Origin: Rhodomicrobium sp.
Lineage (GTDB): Bacteria; Pseudomonadota; Alphaproteobacteria; Rhizobiales; HXMU1428-3
Direction: 5' to 3'
DNA length: 64,000 nucleotides
Assembly (NCBI GenBank): GCA_021604665.1
Contig: BQJK01000001.1
Coordinates: 1,082,419 to 1,146,418 of the forward strand
In this document: positions 45,803 through 53,396 of the stretch, one piece after another
Layout: every line of letters begins with the position of its first letter
Numbering within the stretch: the first letter of the stretch is position 1
Translations under genes and position numbers: made by a program
The notes under the pieces: generated by a model
Database searches by the model: none
The model's input: the letters and a program-made list of their open reading frames with translations, nothing else
Told to the model about the DNA's origin: nothing

Positions 45803-46681
45803 TCAAACCAGCCCTGCCGCTTCCAGTGCCGCATCGACCTTAGCCCGGCCAGCTTCACTTAGCGGCACCATAGGCAAGCGCACATCACCCGTGCCAAAGC
45901 CAAGCCGTGTTAGCGCATATTTTGTCGGCACCGGGTTAGATTCGCAAAATAGCGCTTCATGGAGCGGCATCAAACGATCCAGAATTCCAAGCGCCGCTGC
46001 GTAATCACCCTTCAAGCAGGCATTCTGAAACTCAGAACAAAGCTTCGGTGCAACATTCGAGGTTACAGAAATACAACCCACACCACCATGAGCATTAAAG
46101 CCAAGCGCCGTCGCATCTTCTCCAGAAAGCTGCACAAAATCATGCCCAACCTTAGCCCGCTGTTTTGGCACCCGAGAAAGGTCACCCGTCGCATCTTTAA
46201 CACCAGTGATATTCTCAAGCTCAAACAACCGCGCCATTGTCTCCGGGGTCATATCAATCACTGAGCGCCCTGGAATATTATAGATAAAAATCGGTAATTT
46301 AATCGCATCATTCACCGCTTTAAAATGCTGAAACAAACCTTCTTGCGTCGGCTTATTATAATATGGCGTCACCACAAGCACCGCATCAGCACCAACAGTT
46401 TCAGCATGTTGCGCCAGTTCAATAGCTTCATCCGTGCTGTTAGACCCGGCACCAGCTATAATCGGCACCTTACCGCCTGCAACTTCAATACAGAGCTCAA
46501 CAACAAGCTTATGCTCTTCATGGCTCAGGGTCGGGCTTTCACCTGTTGTGCCAACAGGCACCAACCCATGGGTGCCCTCATCCACTTGCCGTTGCACAAG
46601 GGTTTTAAAGCACGCCTCATCAATCCGCCCCTCTTTAAAGGGGGTCACCAATGCTGTAATTGACCCGTGAAATTTTGTCAT
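45803..46681 (-). CDS. dapA: 4-hydroxy-tetrahydrodipicolinate synthase
   Basis: Condenses pyruvate and aspartate semialdehyde in the lysine/diaminopimelate pathway. The 292-residue class I aldolase has GTTGESPTL (44-52, with the Thr pair), the catalytic Tyr134 in IYNIPGRS and the Schiff-base Lys162 in GVKDATGDL. Upstream of smpB on the same strand; the divergent neighbour is a lytic transglycosylase, a conserved arrangement in this clade. Confidence 0.96.
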   Translation of the reverse strand: MTKFHGSITALVTPFKEGRIDEACFKTLVQRQVDEGTHGLVPVGTTGESPTLSHEEHKLVVELCIEVAGGKVPIIAGAGSNSTDEAIELAQHAETVGADAVLVVTPYYNKPTQEGLFQHFKAVNDAIKLPIFIYNIPGRSVIDMTPETMARLFELENITGVKDATGDLSRVPKQRAKVGHDFVQLSGEDATALGFNAHGGVGCISVTSNVAPKLCSEFQNACLKGDYAAALGILDRLMPLHEALFCESNPVPTKYALTRLGFGTGDVRLPMVPLSEAGRAKVDAALEAAGLV

Positions 46682-47147
46682 AAAAATCTAACCGCCGAAT
46701 TTCGCTTCTAAAAAAAGAATATCAACAACACGTATTATGGAGAGGGACAATAGTCACTCAAACTTCCAAGAGCAAGAGCGCAAAAAGAGAAAGCCCCCTG
46801 GAAAGCCACACGATCCGCAGGCGAGAATCAGATATTTAATGGTGAACAAACAAGGAAAGCGCCACAACAGACGCCTAATAAATGGGTAAAACTTTGTATA
46901 AATAACAAATTTGCATGAAAACGCCTCATTCAAGAGGCATCAACACTGATTGTTTAAGCCATATGCCAGGCCGGTAAAGTGTAGATAGACTGACACCTCC
47001 TTAAGTCTCTCAGACAATCACGAGGAAAATATGTTTATCTATCTATATCTGTACCAGTCCACTGCGTCATTGAAGAGTGTAACGACTAACTGATATAAAT
47101 TGAAACTTGGCATAAGATCAAAACAAACGAGACTGAGGAGCCTCACC
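46682..47147. other. Spacer between dapA and the lytic transglycosylase gene
   Basis: About 465 bases between divergent genes. A small hairpin (GCCTC...GAGGC) lies near 46925-46940. A 20-codon frame at 47031-47093 follows GAGGAA and ends shortly before the transglycosylase start; it could be a leader peptide but is unproven. No RNA gene was recognised. Confidence 0.45.
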
Positions 47148-49292
47148 TTGCACAGAACTATCCAGTTACCTGTCATCGCTCTTACAATAATGATGGCACT
47201 CATCCTCGTAGCCCCCTTAGCTAGCGGCGCTAAAGTGCCCTTGCCAGAGCGCAAGGCTGACCAACCGTCCCTCGCCGCCATAAAAGCTGATCTTGATAAG
47301 CCTCACAGCCTGAACCTAAATGGTGAGCTGGCCGACCTCAATAAACTTAAACTATCAAAACAACAGGCCAAACTCGTCTCCATTGCCATTAAAGAGATTT
47401 ATCGCCGTAAATTAAGCGACGCCAGAGACACTTACGCCAAACTAAAAAATCCAAACGCCAGAAAGCTCGTCAAATGGTATGAGCTGCGCAATGGCAATCT
47501 GGATCATAGCCGCGTCGAACTTCAGGATTTTCTGGATAATAATAAATCTTTTCCAAGCCGCAGCCTGATGGAAGCAAAGATAGAGCGCCAATATCTAAAA
47601 GGTGATGTGCCAGCTGAAGAGGTTATCACCCATTTCAAAACCAACAACCCGGCAACAATGGCCGGCCGGCTGGCCCATGCAGAAGCTTTACTCATCACAA
47701 CAAAAGATGAGAAAGTTAAACAACAAGCCATTCAAAGCATTAGAACCCTTTACCAGAATGACAGGCTCTATAGAGGGCTGGAACAGCGCATATTAAAGCG
47801 CCATGAAGTCCATCTCCGCCCGGAAGATCACTACATCCGCATGGACCGCCTGTTCTATCAGGATAGGCGCTCAAAAGTCGCAAGCGCCCTGCGCACCGCA
47901 AAGAAACTGGAAAAACCCTTAAGACAAAGCGCCCTATTCCGCGCGGCAGTCATCAGAAGGCATTACGGCACCGCCAAAAAAATGCTCTCAAAACTGGATG
48001 CAAAAACAAAAAAACTGCCTGGCGTGTACCTCGCCAGAGTACAGCTAAAGAGGCGGACCAAAAACCCCCGCGATGCCCGCAAGCTACTCATGAACGCCAA
48101 GTTCAAACCATCAGAAATACATGACAAGGATGAATGGTGGATCGAGCGCCGCATCCACACCCGCACAGCTGTGAATGATAATGAGTTTGATGTGGCTTAC
48201 AAAATAGCCAGCAACCATGAAACCCCAAGCGTCAATCACTATAATGAAGCTGAGTTCATGTCTGGCTGGATCGCCCTGCGCTACCTTAAAAAACCAAAGC
48301 AGGCTGAAAAGCATTTTGAGAATTTCAAAAAAGCAGCAGACGGCCCCAGAACCGGCTCTAAATCAGCCTACTGGATGGGCCGCACACAGCGCGTTCTAAA
48401 AAACAAAGCCGCCGCAGAAGAAAACTTCCGCGAAGGCTCAAAATATTACAACACCTATTACGGCCAGCTTTCAGCCCAGGAACTTGAGGAAAAAAACGGC
48501 CCAATTACCCTGCCAGAAACACCGACAGTAAGCGCAGAGGCAGTTAAGCTCTTCATAAATAGCGATGAGATAAAAACTCTTGTTACAGCCCATCTTGCTG
48601 AGCAAACCTCCATCGTCCGTATCTTTTTCTCTCATTTACGCTATCGCTACACAGATACAGAACAGCTCACACTACTGGCAGAGCTAGCCGCCAATCTCGG
48701 CTATAATCAAAGCACCGTGCGCATTGGCAAAACCGCCATGTCTAAAGACCATCCGCTCGCCGAATATGCCTACCCTGTCCGCTTCATGCCAAAGTTCAAA
48801 CCGCTACGCTCTATTCCTGAAAATGCGTTGATCTATGCAATCGCCCGCCAGGAAAGTGAATTTAATGATGCGATTAAAAGCCATGCCGGTGCCAGGGGCC
48901 TAATGCAGGTAATGCCGCGCACTCTAAAAGGCATTGCCCGTAAATATAAAATCAAATGGCGTGTTTCATGGTTGACCCAAAAGCCCGCTTATAATGCAGC
49001 TGTCGGCAGTGCCTATGTTGGTGACCGTCATGATGAATTTGGCGGCTCCTACATCATGACCTTTGCCGGTTTTAACGCCGGCCCAGGCCGTGTCCGCCAA
49101 TGGGTACGTGAATTCGGTGACCCTCGTTCAGAAGATATCGACCCAATTGATTGGGTCGAGCGCATCCCCTTTTCTGAAACCAGAAACTATGTACAAAAAG
49201 TGCTGGCCAATGTTCAGGTCTATCGCGCTCGGCTCGGCAAGGGAAAAATCTTCATAAAATCCCTGGATGATCTCCACAGAGGGAAGTTATAG
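47148..49292 (+). CDS. slt: Soluble lytic murein transglycosylase
   Basis: Cleaves peptidoglycan between MurNAc and GlcNAc with 1,6-anhydro product formation. I start at TTG 47148 because GAGGAG stands seven bases upstream and a clean signal peptide follows (LPVIALTIMMALILVAPLASG); a TTG at 47100 would add 16 residues. A long alpha-superhelical region (about 60-530) precedes the SLT domain, with the catalytic Glu in ARQESEFN near residue 569, then GLMQVMP, NAAVGSAYV and FAGFNAGPGRV. Total about 714 residues, like Slt70-type enzymes. Confidence 0.93.
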   Translation: MHRTIQLPVIALTIMMALILVAPLASGAKVPLPERKADQPSLAAIKADLDKPHSLNLNGELADLNKLKLSKQQAKLVSIAIKEIYRRKLSDARDTYAKLKNPNARKLVKWYELRNGNLDHSRVELQDFLDNNKSFPSRSLMEAKIERQYLKGDVPAEEVITHFKTNNPATMAGRLAHAEALLITTKDEKVKQQAIQSIRTLYQNDRLYRGLEQRILKRHEVHLRPEDHYIRMDRLFYQDRRSKVASALRTAKKLEKPLRQSALFRAAVIRRHYGTAKKMLSKLDAKTKKLPGVYLARVQLKRRTKNPRDARKLLMNAKFKPSEIHDKDEWWIERRIHTRTAVNDNEFDVAYKIASNHETPSVNHYNEAEFMSGWIALRYLKKPKQAEKHFENFKKAADGPRTGSKSAYWMGRTQRVLKNKAAAEENFREGSKYYNTYYGQLSAQELEEKNGPITLPETPTVSAEAVKLFINSDEIKTLVTAHLAEQTSIVRIFFSHLRYRYTDTEQLTLLAELAANLGYNQSTVRIGKTAMSKDHPLAEYAYPVRFMPKFKPLRSIPENALIYAIARQESEFNDAIKSHAGARGLMQVMPRTLKGIARKYKIKWRVSWLTQKPAYNAAVGSAYVGDRHDEFGGSYIMTFAGFNAGPGRVRQWVREFGDPRSEDIDPIDWVERIPFSETRNYVQKVLANVQVYRARLGKGKIFIKSLDDLHRGKL

Positions 49293-49405
49293 CCGCAAAA
49301 ATTATAAGCGGACAAACCTCTGAGCTGGTTGAATTTATAAGACGATGCCGTAAACTCCCCTGCATAAGGCCTTGAGAAAAGGGTGCCTATCTCTACTAGC
49401 AGTTA

Positions 49406-49433
49406 GCCTCTCTGGTAATTGCAACAGAGAGGC
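49406..49433. terminator. Hairpin downstream of slt
   Basis: A nine-base perfect inverted repeat (GCCTCTCTG / CAGAGAGGC) with a ten-base loop, between slt and the hydrolase gene. There is no T run after it, so its function as a terminator is uncertain. Confidence 0.45.
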
Positions 49434-49474
49434 ACACAATTTACTTAAGGCCATCGCGGGCAGTTCAACAGGGC

Positions 49475-50428
49475 ATGAGCAAAATGGCAGACGCCACCCC
49501 CCTCCAAAATAAAAACTGGGAAGATATCTATTTCCGCGGCTATGATGGAATTCGCCTTTATGCGCGCCATTACCCTGGAGATCGCTCGCTGCGGCCTCTT
49601 TTATGCCTATCGGATGTCACCCAAAATGGTCGCTCATTTGAGCCCCTGGCCACAGCCCTATCCAGCGAAACACTCGGCCAGCGCCCGGTTTATACTCTTG
49701 ATTATCGCGGGCGCGGCTTTTCAGAGAATGATCCCAACTGGAAAAATTATACACCAATGATCGAGATGCTCGATGTCATTAATCTAATGGCATTAAGGCG
49801 CATACATAAACCAACAATTCTTGCCTCCGGCTGGGGCGGCATTATCGCCATGACCCTGGCAACCCTGCACAGCTCTATGCTCGGCCCTGTTATTTTAAAT
49901 GATACTGGCCCAAAACTGGAAACAAACGGTCTCTTGCGTGTTCATGCCTTTATCGGCCGCGTGCCCACCCCCTCAAGCTGGTTAAAAGCAGCAGACCTGA
50001 TCAAAGACCTCAACACCAATCATTTCACCGATTTAAACAGTGAAGACTGGCGCCGCCTTGCCCAGCAGCAATATAATGAAAAGGATGGTCGCCCCGCCCC
50101 CTCCTATGACCCTGAGCTGGAAAAAACCCTGATGATGGCCGATGTCACAGTTGGGGCGCCAATTATGTGGGAACAATTCGCCGCCATGAACCATGTTCCG
50201 ATTCTGGTAATTCGTGGTGAAAACTCAGATGTGCTGAGCAAAGAGACCTTTGAAGAAATGTTCTACCGCCACCCAAATCTGCAACTATTCACTGTTGCCA
50301 ATGAAGGCCACACACCCCTTCTGGATGATGACCTCTCAATAGAGCGCATCCGCTTGTTTTTAGAGCGTTGCGATCATCTTGATCTCGACCATGAACAGCT
50401 GACAGAAAACCACGAAGAAGCCGTATAA
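49475..50428 (+). CDS. Alpha/beta-hydrolase fold protein, nucleophile Ser apparently lost
   Basis: A 317-residue alpha/beta-hydrolase fold protein. It has the oxyanion-side strand RPLLCLSDVTQNGRSFEPLA, YTLDYRGRGFSEND, a nucleophile-elbow region, an Asp in RGENSDVLS (about 250) and the His in NEGHTPLLDDD (about 281). At the elbow the usual G-x-S-x-G-G reads A-S-G-W-G-G (117-122), so Gly119 occupies the serine position. It may be inactive, use the neighbouring Ser118, or have another role. Substrate unknown. No clear operon partner; a strong terminator follows. Confidence 0.88.
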   Translation: MSKMADATPLQNKNWEDIYFRGYDGIRLYARHYPGDRSLRPLLCLSDVTQNGRSFEPLATALSSETLGQRPVYTLDYRGRGFSENDPNWKNYTPMIEMLDVINLMALRRIHKPTILASGWGGIIAMTLATLHSSMLGPVILNDTGPKLETNGLLRVHAFIGRVPTPSSWLKAADLIKDLNTNHFTDLNSEDWRRLAQQQYNEKDGRPAPSYDPELEKTLMMADVTVGAPIMWEQFAAMNHVPILVIRGENSDVLSKETFEEMFYRHPNLQLFTVANEGHTPLLDDDLSIERIRLFLERCDHLDLDHEQLTENHEEAV

Positions 50429-50510
50429 AGCCGCGCCCGCACTGTCTAAACCTCCTCCATAACCGGCAGCCCAACGAAGAGCGAAGCCAGAATAGCCCCG
50501 GGCTTTAAAA

Positions 50511-50540
50511 AAAACGCACCTCTGTTTAAAGGTGCGTTTT
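50511..50540. terminator. Bidirectional terminator between hydrolase and HhH-protein genes
   Basis: Ten-base perfect inverted repeat AAAACGCACC / GGTGCGTTTT with a ten-base loop and A/T flanks, between converging genes. Confidence 0.9.
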
Positions 50541-50568
50541 CAGTGTTTTTGTAAGCTGGAAGAGAAAA

Positions 50569-53064
50569 TTAATCCTGGGTTTTAGCCCCATCATAAAGTT
50601 TGGAATAATCAGTCGTGCCGCCATCGCGCAGCACCTTGGCCTGCACCACCCAATATTGCCGCTCAACCCGGCCAGAAATACCAAGCACGCTATTAATCCG
50701 GTCAATATCAGATTGTTCAAAGGCGGCTATTTGCGCATAGCTTGAAACACCAATTTCTTTCAGCTTCGCCTCGGTTTCCTCATCAATACCGCGTATCCGC
50801 TTCAAATCATCATCATTCGTCAGCGCCATGCCCCCAGGCACCGCCGCCTCTCCAGAGGAAAGCAAGCCTTTGGCCTTTTCAACAATCTTGGAAATCCGGT
50901 TGCCATCTTCAAGTTGTAACAACTCAGTCGCCCATTTCTGGTCAGCACCAGACCAATTCGCAATTTGTGAAAGAGAGGTAACACCATGCTTCGAAAACAA
51001 AGTTTTCTCATGCTCGGTTAGGTCATCAAGCTGGTCAAGCTCAGCAAGGCGGGCAACAAGGGCAGAGCCAAAAAATCCACCCCCCTGTGCCGCTTCACCG
51101 CTTTCCATAGCCTCAGACGCTTGCTCAATCCATCCTTCTTCACGGATACGGTCTTTCAATTCCAGCTGTTCGCTAATATCGCCAATATCGCTATCGCTCC
51201 AGGCTGCAATCTGCGAAAGCTTGTAAACACCAAGCAGGTTCAGCTTTTTCTCCAATCCTGTTGATATATGCTTGATCTGCTTCAGATCATCACTATCAAC
51301 AGGCGCGGCAGCTTCAGAAACAGCCACCTCTTCAACCATTGTTTCAGGCTCAATAACCGTATCAGTATCAGCTTCTACTGGTGTTTCAGCGTCTGCGGCA
51401 GTTTCCTCTTCAGTGATCACGCCCTCAATATGAGAGACAGCAGCCTCACCCAAACTGGCTTCACCGCTTTCAGGTGAGGTTTCATCCTCATCGCTGGTCT
51501 TTGTATCGCCATGGCTCTTAACTGGCGGCACAACACGGCGTTCAGATCCATAACGGTTGCGCATCTCTTCTTCGCGGCGCTCCCGCATCTCACGGCCAAT
51601 CAACCGGCCATCGTCTGTGGGCTCTTCAGGCGCATGCGCTTCTGCGCTAATTTCATCCATATGGTCTGTGACCATTTCAGCTTCAGCAATCTCACCTTCG
51701 TCAAAAGCCTCATCAGCTTCCATAACTGGCGCTTCAGCCGGTGTTGTAACCTCTTCGTTAACAGGCTCTTCGCTAACCGGCTGTTCTTCAGCCAAAACAG
51801 CTCCATCTCCGGCGTCTGTTTCATCACTAACAATTGGAGCCTCATCAGCTTCCATAACAGCTTCTTCTTTAGCCTCTTCCACAACGGCGACAGCCGGCAT
51901 AAGAGAGGCAGCAAAAGCGGTCACACCACCAGCGCTTAAAATTTTAGCCTGTTCAACCCAGCCCATCTGATTAATTTCACTGGTTAACCCAAGCCGCGAG
52001 CGTAGAAAATCCACTTCACGCGCTTTCAGATTGGCAATCTGTTCATATTGGCGAACACCCAGCGCCTGCAAAGCCGCTTCCATTTCACCATCAATACCGC
52101 GGATCATTTTAAGATCATCATCACCATCAGCGATAAATTCTATATCATTGAAATTATTGTCTTCATTGGTATAGCCCCAGATAACAGGTTTCGCATCTTC
52201 CGGCCGCGCCATGCGCGCCTCATCATCCGGTGCAAGCTCATTAGCAGCCGTAATTACGGTGGCGCCCGCAACGCCAGCTGCCGCCAGTCCAGCCTCTAAG
52301 GTGCCATCACCAACCTCTGCAGCCGCTTCATCCTCAGCACCTGCTTCAGTTTCATCAACATCGTCATCACCGGCAGCAAGCGCCTCATGCTGGGCTCCTT
52401 CAAAGCTGCTCACAACCGAAGAGGCAACAGTCACCTCTTCAGGCAAGCTCTCAACAAGCTCTTCAGCATCAATAGGGTTGTCATTCGGGGTAATTTCAGC
52501 GCTCTCATCTTCAAGGGAATAATGAGCTTCAGCTTCCGGGAAATCAGCTGCCACTTCTGCGGCCGGCTCATCTTCCATTTCAGGCGCATCAACGCCCCGG
52601 AAAATTTCAGCGCCTGCAATGTCATCACCAGCTGGCATTTCATCATCAGTTAACGGCTGGGCGGCTGCTAGATCATCCTGAACAGCAGCACCATCATCCG
52701 CCCCCCGTTCAATCTCAGCTTCTGGCGCAACGTCTACATGCGGCTCTTGTTGCGGCGGTTGCCAGTCTGAATTCGCATCAACCATCACCCCATCGTTGGT
52801 AATCATCACATCGCTGCGTTGTCTCTCTTCACCAGCGGCAAGGACCGCCCCGCCTACTGCACCACCCAGAGCGGCACTGGCAATAGATGATTTGTCAGCC
52901 AGTGCCCGGTCGCGCGCCGCTTCAGATTCGCCGCAAAACACTTCGTTTTCACCAAGCCCAAAAAAATGGGCCTTCATCCCTCTTGCCGCACCACCAATCG
53001 CCGCACCAAGCAGGAAGAACAGGACCATCAAACCAAGCACATAAAATAATAAAAAAATGTCCAT
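50569..53064 (-). CDS. Membrane-anchored protein with four helix-hairpin-helix-like modules
   Basis: A protein of about 831 residues. I start at the ATG at 53064 (MDIFLLFYVLGLMVLFFLLG), which gives one N-terminal transmembrane helix and has GGGATGG upstream; 34 more codons are open. A very long acidic, Ala/Glu/Asp-rich linker follows. Four related modules (roughly at 315-385, 590-655, 665-740 and 750-820 of this form) share DDLKxIRGI, EAxLxxLGVxxxxQIA and WVxQAKxL, resembling the helix-hairpin-helix domain attached in other alphaproteobacteria to predicted flap-endonuclease-like or NuoE-type proteins. Its function is unknown. It lies beside an OmpA-family gene, and the two may act together at the envelope. 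Confidence 0.8.
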   Translation of the reverse strand: MDIFLLFYVLGLMVLFFLLGAAIGGAARGMKAHFFGLGENEVFCGESEAARDRALADKSSIASAALGGAVGGAVLAAGEERQRSDVMITNDGVMVDANSDWQPPQQEPHVDVAPEAEIERGADDGAAVQDDLAAAQPLTDDEMPAGDDIAGAEIFRGVDAPEMEDEPAAEVAADFPEAEAHYSLEDESAEITPNDNPIDAEELVESLPEEVTVASSVVSSFEGAQHEALAAGDDDVDETEAGAEDEAAAEVGDGTLEAGLAAAGVAGATVITAANELAPDDEARMARPEDAKPVIWGYTNEDNNFNDIEFIADGDDDLKMIRGIDGEMEAALQALGVRQYEQIANLKAREVDFLRSRLGLTSEINQMGWVEQAKILSAGGVTAFAASLMPAVAVVEEAKEEAVMEADEAPIVSDETDAGDGAVLAEEQPVSEEPVNEEVTTPAEAPVMEADEAFDEGEIAEAEMVTDHMDEISAEAHAPEEPTDDGRLIGREMRERREEEMRNRYGSERRVVPPVKSHGDTKTSDEDETSPESGEASLGEAAVSHIEGVITEEETAADAETPVEADTDTVIEPETMVEEVAVSEAAAPVDSDDLKQIKHISTGLEKKLNLLGVYKLSQIAAWSDSDIGDISEQLELKDRIREEGWIEQASEAMESGEAAQGGGFFGSALVARLAELDQLDDLTEHEKTLFSKHGVTSLSQIANWSGADQKWATELLQLEDGNRISKIVEKAKGLLSSGEAAVPGGMALTNDDDLKRIRGIDEETEAKLKEIGVSSYAQIAAFEQSDIDRINSVLGISGRVERQYWVVQAKVLRDGGTTDYSKLYDGAKTQD

Positions 53065-53141
53065 AGAACCATCCCAACAATTCAAAAACCAGCTAACGAC
53101 AGATGCATTAAAAATGAGGCGATAAATAAGGGCCCACAACC

Positions 53142-53179
53142 AGCCGACGCTACAAACCCCAGCCAACGCTACAAACCAG
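53142..53179. repeat. Two-copy 19-base tandem repeat upstream of the HhH-protein gene
   Basis: Units 53142-53160 and 53161-53179 match at 16 of 19 positions (core ACGCTACAAACC). They lie in the spacer between the microprotein and the HhH-protein gene. Confidence 0.7.
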
Positions 53180-53242
53180 TGTTAAAGACTGGTACTGCAA
53201 CAAGCCATTGCAACAGTCCAACTCAAAGGCCAGCTACAAAAG

Positions 53243-53335
53243 TTAAAGCCGCTCCATGCCAAACCAGCCCACGGTTAAGCCGAGCACAAAGGCAAATAAC
53301 ATATAAGGTAATAGCGAGACGATAAGATAACTCAT
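53243..53335 (-). CDS. 30-residue single-pass membrane microprotein
   Basis: An ORF of 30 codons (first half MSYLIVSLLPYMLFAF, second half VLGLTVGWFGMERL). GGAGAG is nine bases upstream of the ATG. The residues about 3-25 form one transmembrane helix with a short polar end. It stands between the OmpA-family gene and the HhH-protein gene on the same strand. Spacing, ribosome-binding site and composition favour a real gene, though its function is unknown and only conservation would settle it. Confidence 0.6.
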   Translation of the reverse strand: MSYLIVSLLPYMLFAFVLGLTVGWFGMERL

Positions 53336-53396
53336 AACGCGGTACTCTCCATGAAACAGACCATCACCCACTAAAATTCAGCAAAAGTGAAAGCCC

